A stretch of DNA of 64,000 nt from Leptasterias polaris (taxonomy: Eukaryota > Echinodermata > Asteroidea > Forcipulatida > Asteriidae). The notes beneath the pieces are model-generated. The model was not told the DNA's origin. It saw only the letters and a list, made by a program, of their open reading frames with translations, and made no database searches. Location: positions 4,197,501-4,261,500 of the forward strand of contig JAZGTN010000170.1 of assembly GCA_037783415.1 (NCBI GenBank). Reading direction: 5' to 3'. The translations under genes were made by a program, and so were the position numbers. Below, one piece after another: positions 55,292 to 64,000 of this stretch (position 1 is its first letter; every line of letters begins with the position of its first letter).

Positions 55292-57004
55292 CTGTAAACA
55301 CACAAAACAAAATGAACACCGCATCGTTTTAGATTGTCCATATCATGACATGTGAGCGTTTACGTTCGGCAATTTTTATGTTAATCCACGACTGTTAGGA
55401 ACTTCTTTTAAAAGTAGAAACAAAGAAAAACCACTTATACAAAAAACCACAGGGAAATACAATTTCCATTTCAAATTTAATTAAATCCATTGCTTTGGAC
55501 CAATTATGGTCCAATTCAGTTTTCACTGCACTACTGACCACCGCGGCATTTCGCGTTGAGTGATCTCCTGTGGGGGAAACCAGTCCATTAAACTTACGAA
55601 TGCTCACAAGTAAAAATTGTTATCCCTGAAAAAAAACCTCTTGTTTTTCATCGCAAAAAAAGAAGAAAAAAAAGGGCTTTTGATACAAAAGTGTTAATCT
55701 GTTACTTTAAACGGTGATGACCACCTAGAGATGAGTGGTCCAAAATACAATAACTGTGTGGACTTTGGGCGGGGGGGGGGGGGGGGGGGTTGCTTGGCTG
55801 ATGATGAGAAATAACCGCGAGTTCAGACTTGAAATCAAGTCTACAAGACTGTGTCGTTATGTTCTTAACTTACCGTGGGGAAACTCTGTCTTTGGCTGTG
55901 GATTACTGGGGAGAGAGAGAGAGAGGGGTGGGGGAACAGAAAGGGAAACACATGATAAAAACAAACACAGTATTTAATAATCATTTATGACGAATGGTGG
56001 TTTCTGCAAGTTGGTATTGTATTATTAACTGCTTCACAACACCTAGGGGCCCAATTAGAAAAGTTGCTGTTATTCGCAATTATTCGCCTCTCTCGCCGTA
56101 GCGATCGTGAAAGGGCACCAACTCTCATAAAATGATTCATGCTGAATGGTTTCGCATTACAAATATTATTTTATAGCATATCTTTTTTGAATGGAATCTT
56201 TTCTCAAAATAGTTTATACTATCAACAGCTGCTGTGCCTCTCCCTAACTAATTATAATGTTCTAATTATATCATCAACTTTTGGAGTAATTTTTAATACG
56301 AATCTATATGACCCTACCTTTGAAGTATTGAACCAGTCACATACGGTAAATGTGACGTAGTATTTTGGTAGGGCTTTCTATTCTGGTTTAAGAATAAAAT
56401 TGTATTATGCTTAATAATATGTATTTTTTGTGCTTCAGCAACACTATGACTATGAGATTGATCCTATTATTTTTATTTTTTTTTAAATGAAAAAATCGTG
56501 GGAAAAATCGTGTACCTACTACTTTTTGTATTAGCAGCTCTTTGAGATCCGAGTCTAAAAGCAGTTTTGTAGAAGTTGCGGATTTTATTTTAAATTATTT
56601 GATTTATTTATTAGAAATCAGCTTCGATCGGAATACTTAAATGATGTATCAGGATCACATGCAACGATTGAAAAAAAGAACTTACACTGTGAGTGCAAGG
56701 TCGCTTAGAGACGATTTACTAGATCTCTTGCAACGACAAAGAACGATCGAAGAAATGATCACCACTATGACCAACACTGCTATGATTACACCGACAATAA
56801 TGGCAGGATTTAAAGAACTGGACAGAGAAGCTGCAATCGTCCAACAGCTTAAATTGTTGAGGCCGCGGAAGGCGCCATCTTGGAACTGGTACATCGTCTG
56901 GTTCCTACCATCGCCTGATGTGTTTGTGCACGTGCAGCTGAGAGGTGGTGTTGTGACTTGCCATTCGTCGAAGGACAGCCGGTCTGGAACTGGAGCTAGA
57001 GTGT
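54771..57004 (-). CDS. Type I receptor with CxC juxtamembrane module and Tyr-rich tail, 5' part missing
   Basis: Exons 57004-56688, 55895-55874 (22-base microexon) and 55291-54771 (TAA/TGA-ended tail exon) join in phase to 286 codons. Order: TPPLSCTCTNTSGDGRNQ module, LNPAIIVGVIIAVLVIVVII membrane span directly after it, CRCKR stop-transfer, and a ~195-residue tail. Tail tyrosines sit in GEYADPGYEEP (YxxP-type), SSYDYMDNG and GYQTLINPYG, plausible SH2-binding sites. The extracellular 5' exons must lie right of the Ty3/gypsy element, outside the window. The gene resembles the lectin receptor at 38230-48304 by its CxC module, but whether it carries lectin domains is unknown. Confidence 0.72.
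55874..55895 (-). CDS. Receptor B 22-base microexon
   Basis: AATCCACAG acceptor and GTAAGT donor enclose 22 bases encoding PKTEFPH plus one base. It converts phase 0 to phase 1, which the tail exon requires. Predicted from sequence only. Confidence 0.5.
56688..57004 (-). CDS. Receptor B exon: CxC module and membrane span
   Basis: TCTCTCTAG acceptor; CxC at relative residues 23-25 and a further Cys (NNLSCWTI) before the span. The donor used is ACA|GTGTAA because it alone keeps phase with the microexon; a stronger-looking GTAAGT two bases later would break the frame. Confidence 0.72.
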
Positions 57005-57009
57005 CTAGA

Positions 57010-57107
57010 GAGAAATATAAATATGTTTAATTGAACGCTGAATTAACAGATAAAAAAAATGTTGCCCGCCCAAGGTGAAGAGAAAACATCACCTTCGGAG
57101 GTACATT
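57010..57107. other. Short spacer between receptor B exon and the retrotransposon
   Basis: Pyrimidine-rich intron end (TATTTATATTTCTCTCTAG) plus an inverted-repeat-like GTGATGTTTTCTCTTCACC. No gene. Confidence 0.4.
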
Positions 57108-58448
57108 AAAATGTGGGGGTTTGACTCCTGAAGAAGAAACACAAAGGAAACTTGTGAGTTGGTCTACTGTTTAAAACAATGTTCTCTTCAAGACATCAGA
57201 TAAAAGAATCGAATACATACAAAATCAAATATAATACTGAATAACTAAACTCAAAACTAAACAATACCCATAACATATCTTAGAAACACTCAAAGACCTG
57301 GCTAGTCTATTTACATTTTCTGTACTCTGTGTGTTGTGTCATCAACTCAAATTAATGCTTTGGGAACTTAAGCAAACTCCAACTTTCTATAATAAACCAA
57401 TTTAAAGAAACACATAAAGGTAAGCGGATAAAGAAAAACATTACTTAAAAGAAACACCTTCTGATACTGGTGCACAGTCCTGGGTCTAATCTAAACACAG
57501 TTCCTTGTGACTTATAACTTAACATAAACAAAGTTCCTTCTACCACAATCTTAAACCGCTTCATAGCCTGGCACTTGCCTCTCACATCATGAACCAAATG
57601 GACAGTTAACACTAACAGAGGCTTTCCAAGGCTATCCTATCTACCAGGCCACCACTGACCACAGACCTCATGGCATGAAAGTGTTAATTAACTAGCAGAC
57701 ATTAGGGTGCCACACTGGGTCTAGGTAGCCTACAGGCCCCATGCCCTACTGTATATACGTAGGCATACATTTGTGTGTTACATAAATGGCATCACATACA
57801 CTTAGAAAGTTGAAACTACAATGACTTTTCCAACTCAAAATACACATGGGTGGCAAGTAGTTCAAAACAAATCTTAATATAACTAAATCATATGCAATAC
57901 TGACTTTAAAAGGATCAAATCAATAAATCCTACAAGCATAAGGAAAATGGTATAATAAGCAAATATAAAGACATCACTCTCAGTGAGAATCCATTAAACT
58001 GAACAAGTGCTATATGCTTGAAACTTAACTGAGTCGGCTCATAGTTGATCAAAGTTTTGGAAGCAACCTTACTTATTTATGATCCCCAAAAGTTATCAAA
58101 AAGGGACACAATGTTATCTAAACAATATAAAGTAAATATGACTTTAAATAAACTCTACATACCTGAAGAAGAAACACAAAGGAAACTTGTGAGTTGGTCT
58201 ACTGTTTAAAACAATGTTCTCTTCAAGACATCAGATAAAAGAATGGCTTGAAGGGGCATGGGATGCCAACTCACCAGTCCTCTAATCCTCTAATCTCCAG
58301 GATGTTACATAACCCAACTGCTGTTTCATGTTGAAACACACCAACTTGTATAAAATGTAACTTGCATGAAATAGTAGTCATCAAGTTAACCCAATATATA
58401 ATGGAACCAAAAAATTAAGGGGGGTAGTAAAAACCCATGGCCTCTACA
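57108..58448 (-). repeat. Probable 3' LTR of the Ty3/gypsy element
   Basis: Starts TGTAGAGGCC right after the polypurine tract. It contains an exact 83-bp direct repeat (57127-57209 and 58162-58244). The end at about 57108 is a guess from a CA dinucleotide; the second LTR needed to confirm the length is not in the window. Confidence 0.5.
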
Positions 58449-58459
58449 CTCTCCCCTGG
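58449..58459 (-). other. Polypurine tract of the Ty3/gypsy element
   Basis: CCAGGGGAGAG on the minus strand sits immediately before the TGTAGAGG LTR start, where plus-strand DNA synthesis would be primed. Confidence 0.7.
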
Positions 58460-58695
58460 AAAATTAAATGTTGTCCTCAACATTTCTAAACGTAAAATTG
58501 ATCAAAGCAAAATGGCAAAAACAAAAACAAAATTCTTAAAGGTTAATTCAACAACGGAATAGGGAATATGAAACTTCAGAAACTAAATTATTCAAAGCTT
58601 ACCACCAATAACTAATCATGTCCAATCTGCGCCAAACTTCCATCCTAAATTTGGATAAATGACACAATGTGTGCAACTCTAAAAACAAAATTTGG

Positions 58696-61600
58696 CTATT
58701 TGTTACCCATCACTGGTTGATGGTGGTATGGTGATGAGTACCAGGGGTGCCATGGTGGCATCTGCAACTGCGGATAGGGCATCATCATAGGGGAAGTCCA
58801 AGGCATGCTGGCAGGTTGTGGGCACATCATCAGTGGTACTGCTGGAGGTGAATTTGTGGGATGCAGCCATGGATGGTGGTAGTGCGGGGTACTTCCCGCA
58901 GTCACTGCACTCACGTCATGTGGACCTTGCTGCGGCTGACCCAAATGCTCATAGGCCAGTCGCTCTGGGGGCTGTCTTTGTCTTACCGGGTAGGTTCGTG
59001 CATCCTCCTGGACGGTAAGGGGAGCTGTATTGAGGTGGCATTCTCGTTCTGAAGCTGGGGCGACGGAGTCAGAAGCTGCCTCTGGGTCCGATGCATTCAC
59101 TGGGTCCGAGGGCAGGGGTGGAGCTGGTTCATCCATGATGGGTTCAGGAACGATGACTGGCTCAGGAACAATGGTTGTCTCTGGAACGGTGACCGGTTCA
59201 AGATCATGTACTGGTTCTGGTTCAACAGTCTGTTCCAGAGTGATTGCTGGTTTCGGGAAGACTACTGGTTCCGCTGCAACCAGTGGTGTAGGGAAAGTCA
59301 CTGCCTCAGGTGTGGAACATGGATTGGCTGCTGTGTCATCTTCAGTCATATCACCGGCTGGGGTGAATAACTCAGCTTCATGGTTCAATGGTGCAGTGTG
59401 TGTCACAGGGGGACATGGCGCCATTTTCTGTGTGGGGGCCGAAACTGGGGGTCTGGACTGTTGTGGCATCTGTCTGAAGACTGGAGTTTGAAGATGGCCA
59501 TTGTATTCATCTTCAGAATTGTCAGTGTCGCTGGTATTTGGTTTAGCCCGTGGTGCTGGCCTGCTTCTGGTGCGGGGTGTTTGCACACAGCGAGGTGTCC
59601 TCGACTTAGTCGGTTCGTCACTGATGAGGTCATTACAGGGTAGCAAGAGATTTCTGTGAAGAGTTCGTTTCCTGCCCGTCCCCTTTTCTGGATGCAGCTC
59701 GTACACTGGGGAGTCATCACTTAGTTGTCTCACCACCGTATGGACATCACTTTCCCAGTAGGCTCTCAGCTTGCCAGGCCCCCCGGTTTCGTTGAGGTTT
59801 CGCACAAGTACTCTATCACCAGGTTGAAGGATAGTGCTGTGTATCTTCTTATCATAATGGTGTTTGCCACGGGCAGATGACTTGTCGGCATTTTTTCTTG
59901 CCACCTCATACGCCTCTTCCATCTGTCGTTTCCAGCGCTGACTGTAGTCTTGATGGTCCTTCGGTGGTGTTGTTATTTGTGACAACCCAAAAGCCAAATC
60001 GATGGGAAGTCGAGGGGGGCGTCCATACAGAAGAAAGAATGGAGAGAATCCAGTGGTGTCGCAACGAGTGCAGTTATATGCGTGTACCACTTTGTTCAGA
60101 GATTCTTTCCAGCGGGACTTCTCTCTCTCGGGCAATGTACGGAGCATCCCCAGAAGGGTCCGGTTAAATCTTTCCACTTGGCCATTTCCCTGCGGATGGT
60201 AGGGGGTGGTTCGTGAGGGCGTGATGCCAGATAGGTGTTGAAGTCTTCGGAATAGTTGATTTTCAAACTCTCTTCCTTGGTCATGGTGAAGTTTATGCGG
60301 GAAGCCAAACCTCAAGACGAAGTCATTAAAGATCTTCTCTGCAACCGTCTTACCAGATTTGTTAGTTGTTGGGTATGCTTGAGCAAATCTTGTGAAATGA
60401 TCCATGACGACCAAGATATATTCATACCCTCCAACACTCCTCTCAAGATGGAGAAAATCGATGGAGACCATTTCAAATGGGGCTGTGGTGATTATGCTTC
60501 GGAGGGGCTCTCTGGTTTGTCGATTGGGTTTCTTCTGCTGCAAACATCGGCAGACGTTCGTCACGAAGTGTTCAATGTCTTTCTGCATACGGGGCCAATA
60601 AAAACGATCTCGTGCGAGGTGGATGACCCGTTCAGCCCCTAAGTGGCCCATTTCTTCATGAAGCTCCCTATAGACTATGCGGTGGTACTTACGAGGAAGG
60701 ACGAGTTGGGACCTTGCACCTGCTCTCCGACATAACACTCCGTCTTCGTCAATACTTAGCTTGGACCAGTCACGAAGAAGAATGGTAGTATCTGGATGTT
60801 CTCCTGCCCGCGCTTGTCTATCCGGACGCTGTCCCCTGTCAACATGGCCAAGAACTGGACCGATGATAATATCAGCATGCTGAGCTGCCTTCAGTTCTTC
60901 CTTACTTATTTGATGGGTTGATACTGTCTCATCGTCAGGGCAGGACATGTCCGTTGTAATTGCTGTTATCCAAGGGCAGAAGACAGACTTTCTTGCAGTA
61001 ATTGCCTGGGTTGCTGCACTAATATGATCATTACTGACCTCCCTTGTACACTGAGTCATGTACTCATCAAAATCAAGTGGTATACGAGACAGTACATCAG
61101 CATCAGCGTTGTTCCGTCCTGGGCGATACTTTATCGTGAAGTTAAAATCAGCAAGTTCTGCTACCCAGCGGTGTCCTGTTGCGTTGAGTTTGGCCGAAGT
61201 GAGGACGTAGGTGAGTGGATTATTGTCAGTATACACGGTGAAGCTGGGTGCATAGTACAGGTAATCCCGGAACTTCTCGGTGACTGCCCACTTCAAAGCC
61301 AAGAACTCAAGCTTACCAGAGTGAAGATGGTAGTTCTTTTCAGCTGGGCTGAGTGTACGGGACCCATAACCAATTACCCTCTTCTTGCCATCTTGTTCCT
61401 GGTAGAGAACTGCTCCCAATCCGTCATGAGAGGCATCGGTATGCAGGACAAATGGTTTCTCGTGGTCTGGGAAACCCATAACTGGAGCGCACAATAGACA
61501 CCTCAGCAGACGATCTAAAACTGCCTGGTGGCTGTCTAACCAGGCGATTGGTTGCCGTGATGAGACTTGCCCTGCAGTGTTTTTCTTAGGAGTTCCCCTG

Positions 61601-63558
61601 GTTGTTTTCTGAGGTCTCTTTTTGTCAAAGATATCTTCAGTGCCTGGTTTCCGTAGCAGCTCGTACAGCGGCCTGGCGATGCTGGAAAAGTTTTGGATGT
61701 ATTGTCGGTAGTATCCAAGCAGACCCAACATTTTCCTCAATTCACCAACCGTGCCTGGTTTCTTCTCTCTAAGTATTTCAACGGCCGCAACATCAGCGGG
61801 GTCCATCTTGTATCCTTCGCTTGATACAATTCGTCCTAGGTAGCGGACTTCCTTCTGGAAGAGGCTGCACTTACTAGGTTTCAGTTTGACACCCTTTTCC
61901 TGCAAGCGACGTAAGACTCGACGAAGATACTCCAGCTGGTTTTCAAATGTGTCACCATAAACCAAGATGTCATCTAGATAAACCACAGCAATTTCACCAA
62001 CCAGTCCTTCTAGACAAGACTCCATACATCGCTGGAATACGGCGGGGGCATTTGTAAGGCCAAATGGAATACGAAGCCACTCATATAAGCCCCAAGGGGT
62101 GATGAATGCTGTCGCTGCTCGACTCTCTTCTGCCATAAAACCTTGATGATAGGCCTTGCCCTGGTCGAGTGTTGAAAACCAAGAGTTTCCTCCAAGACTA
62201 TCCAGGACATCTTGAATCCGGGGAATAGGTTGTCGGTCTGGTATTGTCTTGCGGTTAAGTTCTCTGTAGTCGATACAAAGACGGAGAGAGCCATCTTTTT
62301 TTCTTACGCACACCACTGGAGAAGAATATGGAGACTCTGACTTTGAGATCCACCCTCGTCTCATTAAATCTTGTAAGTAAGATTTAACTTCTCGATAAAG
62401 GGGTGGGGGTATTGACATGTATGACTTCTGGACCGGCTGATCATCACGTAAACGGAGGTGCATTTGCAGGTCTCGAATGCATCCTAAGTCGTTGTCATCT
62501 CGGGCAAACGCTCCTGCCTCCTCCTTTAACATTTCAGATGCTAGTTTACGCTGTTGTTCTGTTAAATGGCTAATATCAACAGGGGGAATCCATTCATCAC
62601 CGTCCCTCATAGATTTGATGGAGCTCACCTGTACTTCTGGTTGGGTCGGTTCTGGGTTTACGCACTCGTATGGTAGGATCTCATCAGTGTGGACCAGGCT
62701 GCCAAGGGGGGTACTTCTCCTGAGCACCACACCATGGTTTGCGGAGTTGGCTATCAGGATGGGGACCTTACATGACGAGCCTTTTCCAAGTTTGATTACA
62801 GATGGCTGAGGCTGAAGTTCATCAGGAAACGGTGCTGTAAAGTCTGGCTCGAAGAGAACGGCGGTACCCACCATTGAGCAGTTCGGGTATACCCGGCATG
62901 AAATCTCCATAACACTTCGCTTAGGGATTGTGACATCTCTCCTACCCGCTCTAACACTACAAATGTTGCTCGGCAACTCTTCTTTGATGAGGTTGACCAA
63001 AGCTCTGACTTCCCTCTTTGCTATTGATGGAAAGGCTGCTTCAACTGCTTGGACTGGACTGGAACCAGAATTATCCATTTTGACAAACTCCTCAATAACG
63101 TTGTAACCAATGATCGGGACTCCAGTAGCTGATTGGGTGACTAACATTGGTACTCTGATCTGTTGATTCCGCCCTGCTACCAATTTGAAGGGGACTTCAA
63201 GCCAGCCTTTAAAGGGGATGGGGGAGCCATTCGCTGCTGTGAGGTTGAGGTTCTTGGCACCAAGGAGTTCTGAAAGGGGCCGAATTTGTGAATTTGGGAT
63301 GTTTGTCATTTTCCAGTCATTGGGGATGATGGAAACCTGTGCGCCAGTATCCCACAATGCCCTTGTCTTGACTCCTTGGATCCAGCAGTTTACCAAACAT
63401 CGTTTTCCTACCAGTCGGGTCACTTTGGTTTGTTTTGACGGAGAAATTTGACATACATGTACATGGGACTTGGTGGCTGATGATTGTCGGGTTACTGCTC
63501 GTCCCGCGGCAGTAACCTCTCGTCGTTTCCCGCCTGGTAGTTCCTGGCCTGACGACAT
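58696..63558 (-). CDS. pol: Ty3/gypsy pol polyprotein (1620 aa)
   Basis: Retroelement enzymes. Aspartic protease with DTG at residues 70-72; reverse transcriptase about 380-600 with YLDD at 527-530; a Lys-rich linker 640-665; RNase H about 700-825 (HTDAS, YTDNN); integrase with an HHCC-like zinc region (HEEMGH 967-972...CRC 1003-1005) and the D,D-35-E triad D1034, D1093, E1129 ([13 protein letters not shown]). The order PR-RT-RH-IN is Ty3/gypsy-type. After about 1330 comes a ~290-residue Pro/Glu-rich tail with [12 protein letters not shown] repeats and a His/Pro/Met-rich end, longer than usual. ATG 63558 overlaps gag by 67 bases in another frame, so natural expression is probably by frameshift from gag. 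Confidence 0.93.
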   Translation of the reverse strand: MSSGQELPGGKRREVTAAGRAVTRQSSATKSHVHVCQISPSKQTKVTRLVGKRCLVNCWIQGVKTRALWDTGAQVSIIPNDWKMTNIPNSQIRPLSELLGAKNLNLTAANGSPIPFKGWLEVPFKLVAGRNQQIRVPMLVTQSATGVPIIGYNVIEEFVKMDNSGSSPVQAVEAAFPSIAKREVRALVNLIKEELPSNICSVRAGRRDVTIPKRSVMEISCRVYPNCSMVGTAVLFEPDFTAPFPDELQPQPSVIKLGKGSSCKVPILIANSANHGVVLRRSTPLGSLVHTDEILPYECVNPEPTQPEVQVSSIKSMRDGDEWIPPVDISHLTEQQRKLASEMLKEEAGAFARDDNDLGCIRDLQMHLRLRDDQPVQKSYMSIPPPLYREVKSYLQDLMRRGWISKSESPYSSPVVCVRKKDGSLRLCIDYRELNRKTIPDRQPIPRIQDVLDSLGGNSWFSTLDQGKAYHQGFMAEESRAATAFITPWGLYEWLRIPFGLTNAPAVFQRCMESCLEGLVGEIAVVYLDDILVYGDTFENQLEYLRRVLRRLQEKGVKLKPSKCSLFQKEVRYLGRIVSSEGYKMDPADVAAVEILREKKPGTVGELRKMLGLLGYYRQYIQNFSSIARPLYELLRKPGTEDIFDKKRPQKTTRGTPKKNTAGQVSSRQPIAWLDSHQAVLDRLLRCLLCAPVMGFPDHEKPFVLHTDASHDGLGAVLYQEQDGKKRVIGYGSRTLSPAEKNYHLHSGKLEFLALKWAVTEKFRDYLYYAPSFTVYTDNNPLTYVLTSAKLNATGHRWVAELADFNFTIKYRPGRNNADADVLSRIPLDFDEYMTQCTREVSNDHISAATQAITARKSVFCPWITAITTDMSCPDDETVSTHQISKEELKAAQHADIIIGPVLGHVDRGQRPDRQARAGEHPDTTILLRDWSKLSIDEDGVLCRRAGARSQLVLPRKYHRIVYRELHEEMGHLGAERVIHLARDRFYWPRMQKDIEHFVTNVCRCLQQKKPNRQTREPLRSIITTAPFEMVSIDFLHLERSVGGYEYILVVMDHFTRFAQAYPTTNKSGKTVAEKIFNDFVLRFGFPHKLHHDQGREFENQLFRRLQHLSGITPSRTTPYHPQGNGQVERFNRTLLGMLRTLPEREKSRWKESLNKVVHAYNCTRCDTTGFSPFFLLYGRPPRLPIDLAFGLSQITTPPKDHQDYSQRWKRQMEEAYEVARKNADKSSARGKHHYDKKIHSTILQPGDRVLVRNLNETGGPGKLRAYWESDVHTVVRQLSDDSPVYELHPEKGTGRKRTLHRNLLLPCNDLISDEPTKSRTPRCVQTPRTRSRPAPRAKPNTSDTDNSEDEYNGHLQTPVFRQMPQQSRPPVSAPTQKMAPCPPVTHTAPLNHEAELFTPAGDMTEDDTAANPCSTPEAVTFPTPLVAAEPVVFPKPAITLEQTVEPEPVHDLEPVTVPETTIVPEPVIVPEPIMDEPAPPLPSDPVNASDPEAASDSVAPASERECHLNTAPLTVQEDARTYPVRQRQPPERLAYEHLGQPQQGPHDVSAVTAGSTPHYHHPWLHPTNSPPAVPLMMCPQPASMPWTSPMMMPYPQLQMPPWHPWYSSPYHHQPVMGNK

Positions 63559-64000
63559 CCCCGGGCGAAATGTTCACTGGAGCCACATCTGTAACAGTGG
63601 TTGCAGTAATCACCATTACCTTGTTGTTGGCAGCCCGGACAACCTCGGCGTCTCATCTGGGTGTTCTGTGGCCGTCTTTGATCACGCTGCCGTCTTTGTT
63701 CCTGGGGTTGATTTGAGTGAAGGTTATTCTGTAGGCCCGTTAGCTGTTTTTTTAGGTCGGCTATTTCAGCAATCCCAGCTTTCAATTCTGCAAGGTCGGT
63801 CATCAGAGTACCCGACTTTGGTTTTCTCTTTTCAGGTTCATCGCTGGTGTTCTGCTCAACAGCCTTGACGGAGGCAGTCCTTGGCTGGCCCAACTTCTCC
63901 CTGCGCTCAGCTTCATGGCTAGCTGCAACATTGAGCCTCTCGAAGAGAATCTCGTCAGTTGTAGTCTTGTCTTCCAGAAAGGGTCGTAGTTCGCTCTTCA
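63492..64000 (-). CDS. gag: Ty3/gypsy gag, C-terminal part
   Basis: The frame is open from the window edge to a stop at 63492. It has a coiled-coil-like stretch ([20 protein letters not shown]), a Gln/Arg-rich basic region and a CCHC zinc knuckle [14 protein letters not shown] preceded by an extra CPGC...CNHC cluster. It binds and packages the element RNA in particles (family role). The N-terminal part is outside the window. Confidence 0.85.
   Translation of the reverse strand, partial: KSELRPFLEDKTTTDEILFERLNVAASHEAERREKLGQPRTASVKAVEQNTSDEPEKRKPKSGTLMTDLAELKAGIAEIADLKKQLTGLQNNLHSNQPQEQRRQRDQRRPQNTQMRRRGCPGCQQQGNGDYCNHCYRCGSSEHFARGCRQARNYQAGNDERLLPRDEQ

Larger units (their letters stand above)
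57108..64000 (-). mobile_element. Ty3/gypsy LTR retrotransposon, right part outside the window
   Basis: Order on the minus strand: gag (64000-63492, partial), pol (63558-58696), a purine tract CCAGGGGAGAG (58459-58449), then the 3' LTR starting TGTAGAGG at 58448. The LTR's left end is not certain; ...CCCCCACA near 57108 would give a TG...CA LTR of ~1.34 kb. The 5' LTR, primer site and target duplication are beyond 64000. Pol is uninterrupted over 1620 codons, so insertion is recent. It sits directly upstream of receptor B's first visible exon and separates it from its 5' exons. Confidence 0.88.

Noticed and set aside
59030..63868. Several plus-strand frames of 60-160 codons
   Set aside because: Antisense shadows of the Ty3/gypsy pol and gag frames.
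1..64000. CRISPR array, operon or bacterial features
   Set aside because: Tandem repeats here lack regular spacers, and gene structure is clearly intron-containing and eukaryotic.

Overview
The window is metazoan genomic DNA: long introns with GT-AG boundaries, short phase-matched exons, and dense transposon debris (CR1-like, RTE-like and Ty3/gypsy elements, tRNA-derived SINEs, many short inverted-repeat elements). The repeat style, for example the recurrent ~200-bp element with GGGCCCAATTTCATAGAG ends, and the protein divergence from vertebrates suggest an echinoderm, probably a sea star. That placement is inference and no species is claimed. || Layout. (1) 1-33.4 kb: dymeclin (DYM), a conserved Golgi/trafficking gene on the minus strand. 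Twelve coding exons, from an ATG at 31455 to an exon ending at 4059, join in frame to 597 codons; the last ~70 residues lie left of the window. A 5'-truncated CR1-like retrotransposon occupies 680-3632. The introns hold repeats, including a 1.24-kb hAT-type element with an 8-bp target duplication. (2) 33.4-38.2 kb: intergenic, with an RTE fragment, a TTAA-flanked MITE and several large foldbacks. (3) 38.2-48.3 kb: a complete minus-strand gene of nine coding exons, joined here by phase, encoding a 730-residue type I membrane receptor: signal peptide, Cys module, two C-type lectin domains, a (RAPS)9 linker from a 12-bp minisatellite, further Cys modules, a Thr-rich mucin-like stalk, one membrane span and a tail with two NPxY motifs. 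(4) 51.6-53.5 kb: a plus-strand, apparently broken relative (frameshift plus a stop inside its membrane span). (5) 54.8-57.0 kb: the 3' half of another minus-strand type I receptor with a CxC module directly before the membrane and a tyrosine-rich tail. (6) 57.1-64.0 kb: a minus-strand Ty3/gypsy retrotransposon with intact pol, running off the right edge. || Items 3-5 look like a small cluster of related transmembrane receptors sharing a short juxtamembrane CxC module but carrying different cytoplasmic tails. This cluster is the most interesting part of the window. Retroelements and MITEs have inserted throughout its introns.
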